Source: Cyclobacteriaceae bacterium (GTDB lineage Bacteria > Bacteroidota > Bacteroidia > Cytophagales > Cyclobacteriaceae). Taken from it: a stretch of DNA of 64,000 bases. The notes beneath the pieces were generated by a model. It worked only from the letters and a program-made list of their open reading frames with translations, made no database searches and had not been told where the DNA came from. Location of the stretch: the NCBI GenBank assembly GCA_016787755.1, contig JAEUUA010000020.1:248001-312000 (forward strand), written 5' to 3'. The translations under genes and the position numbers were made by a program. Below are positions 9,502 to 18,835 of the stretch, piece after piece. Numbering within the stretch: position 1 is the stretch's first letter; each line of letters begins with the position of its first letter.

Positions 9502-9978
9502 ATGGAATCACCAATCAACTCCTTTCTAACATGGTTGAATTCAGAAAAGCAAAATGATTACACTGAGTCAATCAGTTTTCTGTTTTTATCTGAATTTCCC
9601 GGCTACGGACTTCAAAAAGTTTCAAGCTCAAATAGACGAGACTATAATGAATTACTCAAAGAATTCTTGCTATCAATCAATGATCCGAAAGAAATATTGG
9701 GTATGAGCCTCTGTCTACAAAACATGATTTCATTTATAGTTCGTGATTGGGATAATATAGATGATGCTTTGGACAAAGCTCGTATGTTTGAACTAACAGG
9801 AAGTGAAAGTGTGAGAGAAATCGAAGCGTTAAATGATATGAAAGCAAGACATTTTAAAAATATCGCACCAAGAAAAGAGTTGAAGGAAAGCTGGGACAAA
9901 TTCACCGAGGAGATTTTTAATTATGAAACTTTTCACTTTTACTCATTAACTACCTTTCGCAAAGGTTTCTCTAAATAA
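9502..9978 (+). CDS. orphan hypothetical protein
   Basis: 158 residues from the ATG at 9502 (MESPINSFLTWL). The frame can be extended upstream only through non-ATG codons that overlap the promoter motif. The protein is soluble and mostly helical (DYNELLKEFLLSINDPKEIL, DNIDDALDKARMFE, EALNDMKARHFKNI), with no signal peptide or membrane segment. I recognise no family. It is one of few plus-strand genes in the first half of the window, stands alone between palindromic elements, and looks like an acquired cassette. Confidence 0.7.
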   Translation: MESPINSFLTWLNSEKQNDYTESISFLFLSEFPGYGLQKVSSSNRRDYNELLKEFLLSINDPKEILGMSLCLQNMISFIVRDWDNIDDALDKARMFELTGSESVREIEALNDMKARHFKNIAPRKELKESWDKFTEEIFNYETFHFYSLTTFRKGFSK

Positions 9979-9994
9979 AACCGCGCGGTGGCCT

Positions 9995-10086
9995 GAGCCA
10001 AATGCGGGGTGGCGCGATGGCATGTGCGTGGAAGCATATTTGGCTCTTGATTTTTTTCGTTCTTTTTGCATCAAGGCAAAAAGGAC
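9995..10086. repeat. two palindromes downstream of the orphan gene
   Basis: First, GAGCCAAAT (9995-10003) pairs with ATTTGGCTC (10038-10046) around a GC-rich 34-nt loop. Second, GTTCTTTTTGC (10059-10069) pairs with GCAAAAAGGAC (10076-10086) around a 6-nt loop, preceded by seven T. The second could end the plus-strand gene at 9978. Both look like the short dispersed palindromes of Bacteroidota intergenic DNA. Confidence 0.55.
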
Positions 10087-10410
10087 AAAAGAAAAACAAA
10101 GTGCGAACACCTTTGAAGTTCCGCTAGGCGTTCAGTGAGCTAACTAACTAATCCTGTGAGCTGTATTTCAATTCATTTTCATCTCTAGTTCACTCAGTTA
10201 AATCAATGCTTGAAGCGTTGGAAAACAAGCATGTGTAATGCAAGCTTTGGTTTAAGCCAGGGATTTGAGCGGCTTGCTTTACTGATGCTTGGTGCGGTTG
10301 GTATGCAAATGCGCGTGAGGAAAAAACTTTCTTACTCAATCTTTATCGCTACATAGACACTCAATGACGTGGTGCGCTGAGCCCGGAGAGCGCGGCATTG
10401 AGCGGCTATT
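10087..10410. other. non-coding stretch, no gene seen
   Basis: Between the palindromes and the next repeat I see no open frame of interest on either strand and no clear promoter. The sequence is more GC-rich than the flanks and low in apparent coding character. Confidence 0.5.
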
Positions 10411-10612
10411 TAGCATAACGTCAAATTATATAACTGTGCGGCTGGCTTGCGCGAGAACAAAACCAAAATGAAATTCGAAGACTAAAACCCCCAGATGGTG
10501 CCTGCAGGGATGTGCGGAATGGCTGGGCGCCAGATGGTTAACATAATATAATTATAGAACTGTGCGTGAGGAACTTAGCGAGGAAAGAGTTATATAATTT
10601 ATATTATGTTAA
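10411..10612. repeat. half-site plus long palindrome, attC-like in shape
   Basis: A half-site at 10411-10440 (CATAACGTCAAATTATATAA then CTGTGCG) resembles the left arm of a long palindrome. That palindrome has TTAACATAATATAATTATAG at 10538-10557, continuing to 10561, and its right arm is at 10588-10612. The arms pair over 24-25 nt with one gap and one mismatch around a 26-nt loop. Both the half-site and the left arm are followed by CTGTGCG. The shape recalls folded single-strand recombination sites such as integron attC sites, but no integrase gene is in the window, so the type is unproven. Confidence 0.5.
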
Positions 10613-10643
10613 GTAGCAATGTCTGCTTGCCCCTCAATTGTTC

Positions 10644-12449
10644 TCAATCGCATAAAAAATACATCTTAAGTGATCCCCTGTTTTTTGTCATCAGCTCACC
10701 CCTATATTCACAGGTAAACTCTTCTTTGATTAAGTCATAGGTCGACTCCGATATATTTATTCTTCCCGGCTCTGATTCTGTTTCCATTCTCGAGGCTACG
10801 TTAACTGTATCACCCCAGATATCGTACTGCCATTTTTTGGTACCTACAATACCTGCAACCACCGGTCCTGTATTAATTCCAATGCGCATTTCAAACCGTA
10901 CCAACGATTGATCTTCTTTTTTAAATCGTTCCTCTACCCATGCCGCCATATCACGAGCCGCACGCACCACATCACGTGCATGCGTGTTACTTTCCACCGG
11001 AATGCCACCAGCACACATATAGGCATCACCAATGGTTTTTATCTTTTCCAATCCATATCGAGTTATAATCTGATCAAATGCTCTAAAGTAATAGTCAATG
11101 CTTTTTACCAATTGTTCCGGCTCCAACCGTTCAGCTGACGTGGTAAAATCCTTGAAGTCTGTAAACAATACAGTTACCGATTCAAATTTTTTAGCCTTTA
11201 CTTCTCCCCGGTCTTTTAGTTCTTTCGCTGTCTCCTCGGGTAATATGTTTAGTAGTAGTGCATCTGATTTATTTCTTTCTTCCTCAATGATTTTCTTTGT
11301 GCGATTTATAAATCGATTTCTTCTGTATAATCCTAAGGCTAACAAACTGCTCAGTAGTAGCGCTCCTGCAATGGCCAGTACAATAATTTGTTGATTCTTT
11401 TTTTGTTGATTGAGTAGATCCACCTCTACTTGCTTCTGAGAAACTTCAAAATTTGTCCTCAGGTCAGCCATTTGTTGAACGGCCTCTACATTTTTTACGC
11501 TGTCGCGATAGATAATGTGATTTCTATAATGATCCAATGATATTTTATGGTCGCCTGCCCCTTCATATAGTTCGTATAGTTTAAAGTATGCATCGCTGAT
11601 TTGGGATTTCAGCTGATATTGCCTGGCCAGTGTTAGACTTCGTTGAGCATACGTTAGAGCTTTAGCAAAATCATTTTTCCTTTTATAAATGTCAGACATA
11701 TACGTGAGGTACACGGCAATGGGAGAATAATCCTTGGTTTCCTCCAGGATGGCAATGGCTTCGTTAATGTTCGCTTCGGCTGCCCCATCACTGCCTTGGG
11801 CGGCATAAACCATCCCCAAATTACCAAGGTTGTAGGCTGTACCGATCGGATAATTGACTTTCCTGTAAATAGAACCTGACTCAGTAAAATAGAGAATAGC
11901 TGAATCATACTCCTTACTGTTAAAGTATTCGTCTCCGGCATTTAATAAGGCCGTAGCCAGAGAAACAGAATCGTTTGTTTGACGCAAAGTTTGAATCCCC
12001 TGATTATAATAATGAACTGCATTCCTGGAATTCCCCATTTGAGAGTAGACATCGGCAACGGAAATCATTGCCGCTGCTGTGCCCCGGATGTATTGAGTTC
12101 GCTGAGCATATTCAATGCTCTTAAAAAATGATTCTAAAGCATGGTCCAGATTACTTTTAAATAGTTGCGCGTATCCTTTTTGCAGGTACCCGCTATGCAA
12201 GAAATCGTACGAAGAATCAATTTTCGCCTTACTAATTAACAGCTCCGCATAGTGAAGTTTTTTATCCGGATTCCTTTCATTGAATGCAATTTCTTTTAGG
12301 ATTGCCAATTCATTAAACTGACCCAGCCCAGTTTGATATACCTGAATGAGACTGTCTGCTGTTTTCTGATCCTGTCCAATAATTACTGTTGAAGCCAAAC
12401 AAAAAATACTGATAAACCAACAGGCCTTTTGTCGGTGGGCAATCACCAT
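10644..12449 (-). CDS. membrane adenylate cyclase (class III) with periplasmic TPR sensor
   Basis: 601 residues: signal peptide (to about residue 25), helical tetratricopeptide repeats over about 60-330, one membrane segment near 350-372 (IIVLAIAGALLLSSLLALGL), a short coiled linker, and a class III cyclase domain from about 415 to the end. Catalytic residues are present: the metal-binding Asp pair in LFTDFKDF, Lys in KIKTIGDAYM, Asp in YDIWGDTVN, and Asn/Arg in NVASRME. The Lys/Asp pair points to ATP rather than GTP. The architecture suggests an extracytoplasmic protein or peptide signal controlling cAMP. Its ATG is 3 bp after the stop of the upstream gene, so the two should be translated together. 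Confidence 0.93.
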   Translation of the reverse strand: MVIAHRQKACWFISIFCLASTVIIGQDQKTADSLIQVYQTGLGQFNELAILKEIAFNERNPDKKLHYAELLISKAKIDSSYDFLHSGYLQKGYAQLFKSNLDHALESFFKSIEYAQRTQYIRGTAAAMISVADVYSQMGNSRNAVHYYNQGIQTLRQTNDSVSLATALLNAGDEYFNSKEYDSAILYFTESGSIYRKVNYPIGTAYNLGNLGMVYAAQGSDGAAEANINEAIAILEETKDYSPIAVYLTYMSDIYKRKNDFAKALTYAQRSLTLARQYQLKSQISDAYFKLYELYEGAGDHKISLDHYRNHIIYRDSVKNVEAVQQMADLRTNFEVSQKQVEVDLLNQQKKNQQIIVLAIAGALLLSSLLALGLYRRNRFINRTKKIIEEERNKSDALLLNILPEETAKELKDRGEVKAKKFESVTVLFTDFKDFTTSAERLEPEQLVKSIDYYFRAFDQIITRYGLEKIKTIGDAYMCAGGIPVESNTHARDVVRAARDMAAWVEERFKKEDQSLVRFEMRIGINTGPVVAGIVGTKKWQYDIWGDTVNVASRMETESEPGRINISESTYDLIKEEFTCEYRGELMTKNRGSLKMYFLCD

Positions 12450-12452
12450 GGA

Positions 12453-12917
12453 CTAGGTATTCATTTGAAGTTTGGGATCCACATCATAGATATTAGTACC
12501 TGTTACATAGCTTCCATCACTACCTCGAGTAGTTGTTACGGCAACAGTTACTGTGTAATTTTCTGTTCCGGTTATTTTATTATCCCGAACCTGGCATACC
12601 ACCACCCCATTGTTATTAGTATCTGTGTAACTATCCTTCTTCAGAATTTCCACACCTCCTCCTTCTGCCTTCTTATACACTTTCTTCACTGCCACTGAAT
12701 CGTGCGGATAGCTCGCTGGATCTTTGACTACAGCTTTGTAGGTTACTTTCTTTGTGGAACTCACCGTAGAAACATAATTAGCAGGGTCTCCCGGGTTTTC
12801 TGCCGGATCCGATCGGTCATCACTAAAGATGATCTTAGAATTTTTGTTGGTTTCATTAACCGAACCAGTATCTACCGTAATGGTTACTTCCGTGTCTTTT
12901 TTTAGATTATCAGCCAT
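12453..12917 (-). CDS. small hypothetical protein coupled to the adenylate cyclase
   Basis: 154 residues, no signal peptide, no membrane segment and no family I recognise. It is rich in Thr, Val, Asp and Lys and reads as a mostly beta protein (DTEVTITVDTGSV, TKKVTYKAVVKDP, TENYTVTVAVTTTRG), possibly a cytoplasmic beta-sandwich. Its stop codon is three bases from the cyclase start, so it is probably a regulator or partner of the cyclase; that is inference from position only. Confidence 0.7.
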   Translation of the reverse strand: MADNLKKDTEVTITVDTGSVNETNKNSKIIFSDDRSDPAENPGDPANYVSTVSSTKKVTYKAVVKDPASYPHDSVAVKKVYKKAEGGGVEILKKDSYTDTNNNGVVVCQVRDNKITGTENYTVTVAVTTTRGSDGSYVTGTNIYDVDPKLQMNT

Positions 12918-13272
12918 GATGGTAAGGGTTATGGGTTTAAAGTATTATAAATTGTATACTAATCTATATTTAATCCGTATTGTGAGAATACACCCAAGCC
13001 TACTGAAATCTTATCTTAGTAGGGTTCTAACTAGAAGTCGTTAAAAGAAATTATTTATTTAAATATAGAAAGTTAGGGGTAATAAACCAAAAGCCCCTGC
13101 TATGTAAATACAACGCTCTCTGAAACACTCGGAATTTATTTTACTTATATCACAGCGAAAACAGTTTCGAATCATTTAATGAATCATGCTGAGTATTGTG
13201 AATAAATTTTCATACAGTGGATTGACCACATTGTAATTCAACATGGCCTGTTTCATTGCCCTGTTTTAGCGC
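12918..13272. other. intergenic region, presumed promoter of the cyclase operon
   Basis: AT-rich and without a convincing open frame. A weak hairpin (CCTACTGA with TTAGTAGG near 12999-13022) lies upstream of the minus-strand gene starting at 12917. I see no clear TAnnTTTG box and no terminator for the incoming gene. Confidence 0.4.
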
Positions 13273-13848
13273 TTAGTCATTTAACCCCCTTCCTTTCAGG
13301 ATGTCTGGAATAGATTTTTCAATGCGTGCTTCACGGGTTGTGCTTTGCTTTGCAGCAGAAAAATAAAGTAAGTAGCCACGCTGGCGACCAGGCGTCAATG
13401 CACTAAAGGCAGCTTTAAGCTTGGGGGTTTTCGCTAATTTCTTTTTAAACTCTACCGGCATTGGAAATTCGGTTGTCTTTTTAAGCGTCACCTTCAGCCC
13501 CGCTTTTTCTACTTCCATAGCTTCGTAGATAAAAGCTTTTATGGCAGGCTTTAGCTTTACAATTTCCTGTGCATTCGTGAACCGTATTTGGCGCGCAGCC
13601 TGCACGTTCTCAGTTTGTTGTATCAGAATACCTTTCGGATCCTTTAACAAGGCGCCTTTGAAAAACAACAGCGCACAGTATTCCTTAAACACATGGATCA
13701 AAACAAGATTGCTCTTTTGATACGTGTAACACGGACACCCCCATTTCAATTCCTCAGTTAGTCCACAGGAAAGAACAATCGTCCTCAAGTGTTCCAGCTC
13801 TTTCTGCCAGTTTCCTGTATTAAAATAGAAATCAACCTTGGGATTCAT
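13273..13848 (-). CDS. DUF1801 / YdeI-OmdA-like protein
   Basis: 191 residues. The N-terminal part (about 15-110) fits DUF1801, with ELKWGCPCYTY and ALLFFKGALLKDP. The C-terminal part (about 135-190) fits the YdeI/OmpD-associated (OmdA) module: LTPGRQRGYLLYFSAAKQS followed by R-rich TREARIEKSIPDILKGRG. Proteins with this pairing are common and small, with no assigned reaction. It is 18 bp upstream of the DUF4256 gene, measured from 13867, in a head-to-tail arrangement. Confidence 0.8.
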   Translation of the reverse strand: MNPKVDFYFNTGNWQKELEHLRTIVLSCGLTEELKWGCPCYTYQKSNLVLIHVFKEYCALLFFKGALLKDPKGILIQQTENVQAARQIRFTNAQEIVKLKPAIKAFIYEAMEVEKAGLKVTLKKTTEFPMPVEFKKKLAKTPKLKAAFSALTPGRQRGYLLYFSAAKQSTTREARIEKSIPDILKGRGLND

Positions 13849-13866
13849 GTCGCTGAGATATTAATT

Positions 13867-14424
13867 CTAAACGCGTAGCGAGCCCCGGAATCCCCGAGCA
13901 GCATAATAGGATTCAGCTCCGTTGTGGTACACGAATACCTGGCCATATCGATAATCTCCAAAGATAGCCCCACCCAGTTTTCGAATGTTGTCCGGTGTTA
14001 TGATCCAACTCGAGGTTTTAGTATCAAACTTTCCTAATCTCTGCAAATCCCGATACTGTTCTTCCGTTAATATCTCTATACCCATGGCAGCAGCTGCTTC
14101 CATCGCACTATTCTTCGGTTTGTTTTCCCTCCTGGAATTCAATGCTTCGCGGTCGTAACAAAAGCTTCTGCGTCCGGAGGGACTTTCTGCAGCACAATCA
14201 CAGAAAATATATTCGTCCTTCTTTTTATCATACCCGACCACATCCGGTTCACCGCCTGTGTTTTCCATTTCATTGAGCGACCAGAGTTTATCCTTCTTTG
14301 CTATTAGTTTTGCTTGAACAACATTCCAATCAATACCTTTATGGCGGCTCATGTTTTTTTCGAAGCGTTCTTTTAGTGTGTTGAGCAGCGCCTCACCCTG
14401 TTTTGATGAAATTTCCTTTTTCAT
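13867..14424 (-). CDS. DUF4256 domain-containing protein
   Basis: 185 residues, full length for the family. Conserved features include WNVVQAKLIAKKDKLWSLNE, GGEPDVVGYD, FCDCAAESPSGRRSFCYDRE with a Cys pair, MGIEILTEEQYR and a glycine-rich C-terminal segment (GAIFGDYRYGQVFVYHNGAE). It is cytoplasmic and its function is unknown. It lies between the DUF1801/YdeI-like gene and the TIM-barrel isomerase gene on the same strand. Confidence 0.85.
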   Translation of the reverse strand: MKKEISSKQGEALLNTLKERFEKNMSRHKGIDWNVVQAKLIAKKDKLWSLNEMENTGGEPDVVGYDKKKDEYIFCDCAAESPSGRRSFCYDREALNSRRENKPKNSAMEAAAAMGIEILTEEQYRDLQRLGKFDTKTSSWIITPDNIRKLGGAIFGDYRYGQVFVYHNGAESYYAARGFRGSLRV

Positions 14425-14468
14425 ATTCTGAAATTAAAAAAACCAGAGGAAGTTATCAATTCTGTTAA

Positions 14469-15398
14469 TTATAGCTTGGTTGCGCCCACTACCTTTCTCA
14501 TCTTCGCTAATCCTGTCCTGGCAATTGCTAGTGAATCATTTTTCCAATACTCCGGATTAAACAATTCAAGCGACAAGATCTTGATTCCACCCATGTTGGC
14601 CAGGTCGGTAAAAATTTGAGTTAGTGGTGCTACGCCATCGCCCGGGTAAACACGGTCTTTATCTTTTTGCTCCTCACGCGCTATCGTGCCAGGATAATCA
14701 TTTATGTGGATCACATCGATCACATTTCCATTCACCAGTTTTAAACTTTCAAATCCCGAGTTGCCCCTGAACAGATGATACACATCGGGTAGGATTTTTA
14801 CATCCGGATCATTTGCGGCCGCAGCGGCCATCAGCGCCTGACCCATAGAATAAAAAACGGGCGATGATCCCCAGAATTCCAATTGCGGCATAACTCCGGT
14901 TTGCCTTCCTAGTTCCAACAATTGTTTATAGCGCTCCCCTACTTTTACAAGATTCAAAGTTTCATCGGCTTTTACTCCGGCTGCGGGTGCGGCTATTCGC
15001 GTGCAACCGAGTTCGGCCATCAGTTCCATCTCTTGCTTCATTTGCCCGAAGCCAGCCTTGCGTTGCTGTTCATCTTCTACCATCCAGGGGGCAAATCCAA
15101 TGGCATCGTAAACAGTCAGGTGACTGTCATCTAATAATTTCTTCAGGGTCTTTAACGAACCACCTTGTGCTTTAAAATCCTTTACATCCTGCACCCATAT
15201 TTCTACGCCATCATAACCGGCTTGTGCTGCAATCTCAACATACTTTTGAATCCCTGTCATCTGGCCACTGATCGTACTGGTATTTAAACAATATTTGAAA
15301 TTGCTCTTTGCGTTTTTTGGTTCAGAAAATCCAATGTGAGGAATTGCTGCTAATCCGGTGGTGAGCCCAATGGTTTTTAGTACATCTCTTCTTTTCAT
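14469..15398 (-). CDS. Tat-exported sugar-phosphate isomerase/epimerase-like TIM barrel protein
   Basis: 309 residues. The N-terminus MKRRDVLKTIGLTTGLAAIP has a twin-arginine motif followed by a hydrophobic stretch, so the protein is probably exported by Tat. The body is an AP-endonuclease-2-type TIM barrel (xylose isomerase-like), with YDGVEIWVQD, LPDVYHLFRG, VIHINDYPG and KILSLELFNPEYW as the conserved strand ends and metal ligands. Such proteins in Bacteroidota usually act on sugars or inositol-like polyols; the substrate is not visible. It is 21 bp downstream of the CotH gene and could be the last gene of that operon. Confidence 0.88.
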   Translation of the reverse strand: MKRRDVLKTIGLTTGLAAIPHIGFSEPKNAKSNFKYCLNTSTISGQMTGIQKYVEIAAQAGYDGVEIWVQDVKDFKAQGGSLKTLKKLLDDSHLTVYDAIGFAPWMVEDEQQRKAGFGQMKQEMELMAELGCTRIAAPAAGVKADETLNLVKVGERYKQLLELGRQTGVMPQLEFWGSSPVFYSMGQALMAAAAANDPDVKILPDVYHLFRGNSGFESLKLVNGNVIDVIHINDYPGTIAREEQKDKDRVYPGDGVAPLTQIFTDLANMGGIKILSLELFNPEYWKNDSLAIARTGLAKMRKVVGATKL

Positions 15399-15419
15399 AG
15401 CGATGTGATTATAGTAGGC

Positions 15420-17600
15420 TTATTGCTTAACTACGTTGGTTTTAAACTGCAGATTCCCTTGCTCATCAAAGAGTTTTAAGAAGTACAGGCCAGCGGGCAA
15501 TTGATTTCCCAATAGATCCGTACCCGCCCATTGAAATTCAACGGCAAAGCGGGTGGTAAAGACTTCCTTTCCAACTCCATTGTATATCTTTAAGATACAC
15601 GTATTCAGTGAATTATAGGCTTTAAGTTGAATATATTGATTAAAAGGGTTTGGGAAGAATTCAAAACCATAGGTTTCTTCCGCCCCGGTAACGAGACTAC
15701 AATCCCCTACCATATTGGCATCCATCCAGGCCAATCGTTCGGCAATCCATTGCTTCAGAAAATTGATTTCCTGTGCATACGTTTGGCCAATAAATTGATT
15801 CGGCCACACATACGTACCCAACACCGGCCAGCGCTGAAAATTTCTGGCCTGACTCTCCTGCAACACAGCAGCGATAGAATCTATTTTAGTATTGAAGTAA
15901 CTATTCGTCAGAAATCCGGAGCGCAGTTCGTGCCATCGGCAATTAAGCTGGTTCGCAAAGAAAGGATCTTGTACCAATCTTCTGAACCAAAACATGCGGT
16001 ACTGATCATCCCACATCCAGCCGGGCGCATACTGGGCATTGGCCAGATAGTTTACGTTGCCAAAGGCAAGATTAAAATCCCATAAGGGGCCCATATGCAA
16101 CTTCCCTCCTTTGCTGTCTTTATCCTTATATAAGTAAGTGCTAAACACAAACCCATCAATGTTCTTACTAACTTCATTGACCAACATGAAATTAAACGTA
16201 GAAGGAAGATCAAGATACTGGCGATACCCAGAAGTTGCATTGGCGTAGTTTAAGGTTGTTAATGAACTTTGAAAATCCTTCATATAATTTTGGATATAGG
16301 ATCGCTGGGCATTCACCAGAACCTCACCGGGTGGATCAAAATATTGAAACGTAAGATCTCTTTCTCCTATTAGTTGCGGAACGGGTGTTGCTTGCCAGCC
16401 GGGGAAATCATTGCCATCCAACTTATCAACCCGTAAAATATATCCACCGGTTACTTCATCCCCGCTGATATCCAGTGGCTTCAACGAAGCAATATCGACA
16501 CGACCTTTGTCGCGCTTTATTTTTTCCATCAGCACATACAAACCTTCATACCTTCCGTTGATCATTAGCTCAACAAAGCGGGTGCGTGAAGCGTAGTTTC
16601 CCAAGTCGCGCCCCAGCGTATAGGCAAGTACGTTACGGATTAATGATTTATCTGAATAGGGTCCATACAAAATCCAGTCATTCTCCGGAGGCATACCCAG
16701 CAGCGCAGCATTAAAATTTGTTCCGTCTGCGTTACGCGTTTCCACAGCAAACGATTTTTTGGGAAAGGATTGTGAGGACTCGCCCCTTGTTTCAATCCCT
16801 ATTTTACCGTTGTAATTATTGAAGGCATCCGTCACCTGATTTCTGTTCCCCACACCATTGTCTATAATTCCCATGTCGGCCATTATTTTCGGATCGTCTG
16901 GTATCGACAGCCCATTGGTATTGATGATAACAATCGGAAGATTGGAGGAGGTAAAATCCAGGGGTTCGATGAACCAGGTTGGCGTAGGTAAGTAGGTGGT
17001 TGAATTGTCGATAATGCCAACCGAAAAAAAAGCAGAAGACGAAAGATCAGACGAACCAAGATTATCATTGTGTACTTGAATGGCTAGTGTATTTTCCCCC
17101 GCTACCAACAGGGTATTCAAGATTTCTTTCTTCAGAATAAATCCTTCCGGGGGTAGGCCCTGGTAGATCAGGGATTCGTGCAACCCACTGCTGCCTTGAT
17201 TAAAGGCTACATTTCCAGCAGGCATAAAGGCTCTTGCAATTTCAACCCCGTTGAGGTACGCAATAAAGCCATCATCATAATCCATATGCAAAATCGCCTC
17301 TAAAATTTTATCGCGATTGGTAATCATAAATTTCTTGCGCAAGAAAACCGAGAGCACCGGACTAATGATTGTGCGATCATCGCCATCGCCATACCCAATA
17401 CCACCCCTGCCCTGCTGCCAACCCTGATCATTGAATGCAGGACTTTGCCAATTAGCACCCGGATCAGCCGTTCCGGGCCAATAACGCCACTGCATGCTAT
17501 CATACACAACGGTTTCCCAATGTTGAATGGTTTGCCCCGCTGCTTTATCAGAAATAAAGCAGAGAATACTCAATAATAAAATTGCGCATACCCGCTTCAT
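15420..17600 (-). CDS. CotH-kinase-family secreted protein with T9SS sorting domain
   Basis: 726 residues. Signal peptide to about 23; a beta-sandwich region (about 30-205); a CotH domain (about 240-600) with KKSFAVETRN, GRYEGLYVLMEKIKRDKGRV, GGYILRVDKLDG and the catalytic-type GPLWDFNLAFGN; and a C-terminal type IX secretion sorting domain (FEFFPNPFNQYIQL ... LPAGLYFLKLFDEQGN). CotH proteins are atypical protein kinases known from spore coats; here the enzyme is predicted to be surface-bound or released. The gene start overlaps the TolC-like gene by 4 bp. No T9SS machinery is in the window. Confidence 0.92.
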   Translation of the reverse strand: MKRVCAILLLSILCFISDKAAGQTIQHWETVVYDSMQWRYWPGTADPGANWQSPAFNDQGWQQGRGGIGYGDGDDRTIISPVLSVFLRKKFMITNRDKILEAILHMDYDDGFIAYLNGVEIARAFMPAGNVAFNQGSSGLHESLIYQGLPPEGFILKKEILNTLLVAGENTLAIQVHNDNLGSSDLSSSAFFSVGIIDNSTTYLPTPTWFIEPLDFTSSNLPIVIINTNGLSIPDDPKIMADMGIIDNGVGNRNQVTDAFNNYNGKIGIETRGESSQSFPKKSFAVETRNADGTNFNAALLGMPPENDWILYGPYSDKSLIRNVLAYTLGRDLGNYASRTRFVELMINGRYEGLYVLMEKIKRDKGRVDIASLKPLDISGDEVTGGYILRVDKLDGNDFPGWQATPVPQLIGERDLTFQYFDPPGEVLVNAQRSYIQNYMKDFQSSLTTLNYANATSGYRQYLDLPSTFNFMLVNEVSKNIDGFVFSTYLYKDKDSKGGKLHMGPLWDFNLAFGNVNYLANAQYAPGWMWDDQYRMFWFRRLVQDPFFANQLNCRWHELRSGFLTNSYFNTKIDSIAAVLQESQARNFQRWPVLGTYVWPNQFIGQTYAQEINFLKQWIAERLAWMDANMVGDCSLVTGAEETYGFEFFPNPFNQYIQLKAYNSLNTCILKIYNGVGKEVFTTRFAVEFQWAGTDLLGNQLPAGLYFLKLFDEQGNLQFKTNVVKQ

Positions 17601-18835
17601 CGACTGAGCAGAGTAGTAAGATGAGGAGAAAGAAAATTTGTTAACGGTCTTTGCTGCAGTGCTTCTGCGTAACTTAAAAATTCTATATAGCTTATATTAA
17701 TCTCATGTTTAAGCTTGGCAGAAATCTCCCTGGACCGGATTAAATTATTTTGAAGCCGAACGGTTGCCATCGGGTTGCTGTCTTTAATTTGTTGCAACGT
17801 TGCGCCTAGTTCATTCAACTTTAGTTTTTCTACCATGGTGCTTACATCCCGATAGCGCTTAATTAAATTCTTAATTTTTGCCTGCATTAAGTCACGACCC
17901 ACATGTTGTTCATTCCTGGCTTGTTCCAAATCACCCTCCGCTTCCAGTACCTCCAATTTGCGCTTTGTCATATTACCTTTGTTCGGATTAAAAACCGGGA
18001 TGGTGACACCCAATGAAACGCTCCAAGGTCTGCGATTTTGTTCAATCCGATAATTCTCATACTTAGTTTGCAAATACCCCACGTTGATATTTGATTTTTC
18101 CAATTGCCACTCACTGTTTGCCAATTCAATTTTCTTTTCACGATACGCAACTTCCCCTGAGTTTGCCATGAGTTGATTGACACTATCTACTACCTGTTCA
18201 ATTTTTTCCATCGAAAGCAGATCCGTTGGCGACCATGAGATATTTTTTAGTCGCGCTTTTTCATAAAGTCCTTCTACCTTCCTGCGCTGGTTATCCATTT
18301 CAAATCGCGTTTCTTCTAATTCAATTAGTTTTTCAACATGATCCAATTTTAGTTCAACATAAGCTTTGGCATCGAAGAAGGCGGAATAGCGTTGGCCTTC
18401 TAAAATTTGAATGAGTTTATCGGTAGTTTGGCTTTCCTCTTCCTTCAGGGTTTTAAGTTCTTCGTAGTACACCCAATCGACAATAGTTCTATATCGGGTC
18501 TGTAGCGATTCTTTTAATACCCTGTCGCGATCCAATTGTAACAACTCCTGATAGGTTCTAAAGTATTGATTGTTGCGCTTCATTTCCCAGGGGCTGGCCG
18601 GGTTTAATCGAAGAGCATAGTCCTGGCGCGTGCGATCTAGCTGATTGCTTTCCGTGCGAAACTCAAGTCTTCGAATGGGTGCTAACCGGTACGGATTTGT
18701 GTTTAGATAATCATCCTGATTGCTGAAGGATTGCAAGGCAGGTTCATTCCAGGCAGCCAACAAAAAATCGTCCATGCTAACCTGCGCATGTGCTAAAAGC
18801 GGGAGAAATAAAAAAAGCACCCCTATTCGTCTCAT
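17597..18835 (-). CDS. TolC-family outer membrane efflux-like protein
   Basis: 412 residues with a signal peptide (MRRIGVLFLFLPLLAHAQ). Most of the protein is long amphipathic helix, in two halves (about 80-200 and 215-400), with motifs of the OEP family such as KWSVSLGVTIPVF-like PWSVSLGVTIPVFNPNKG at about 285 and the helical LEVLEAEGDLEQARNEQ. It is shorter than classical TolC (~470-490) and the barrel-forming parts are hard to delimit. It lies between an adaptor gene and the CotH gene, overlapping both by 4 bp, so it probably forms an envelope-spanning channel with the adaptor. Confidence 0.82.
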   Translation of the reverse strand: MRRIGVLFLFLPLLAHAQVSMDDFLLAAWNEPALQSFSNQDDYLNTNPYRLAPIRRLEFRTESNQLDRTRQDYALRLNPASPWEMKRNNQYFRTYQELLQLDRDRVLKESLQTRYRTIVDWVYYEELKTLKEEESQTTDKLIQILEGQRYSAFFDAKAYVELKLDHVEKLIELEETRFEMDNQRRKVEGLYEKARLKNISWSPTDLLSMEKIEQVVDSVNQLMANSGEVAYREKKIELANSEWQLEKSNINVGYLQTKYENYRIEQNRRPWSVSLGVTIPVFNPNKGNMTKRKLEVLEAEGDLEQARNEQHVGRDLMQAKIKNLIKRYRDVSTMVEKLKLNELGATLQQIKDSNPMATVRLQNNLIRSREISAKLKHEINISYIEFLSYAEALQQRPLTNFLSPHLTTLLSR

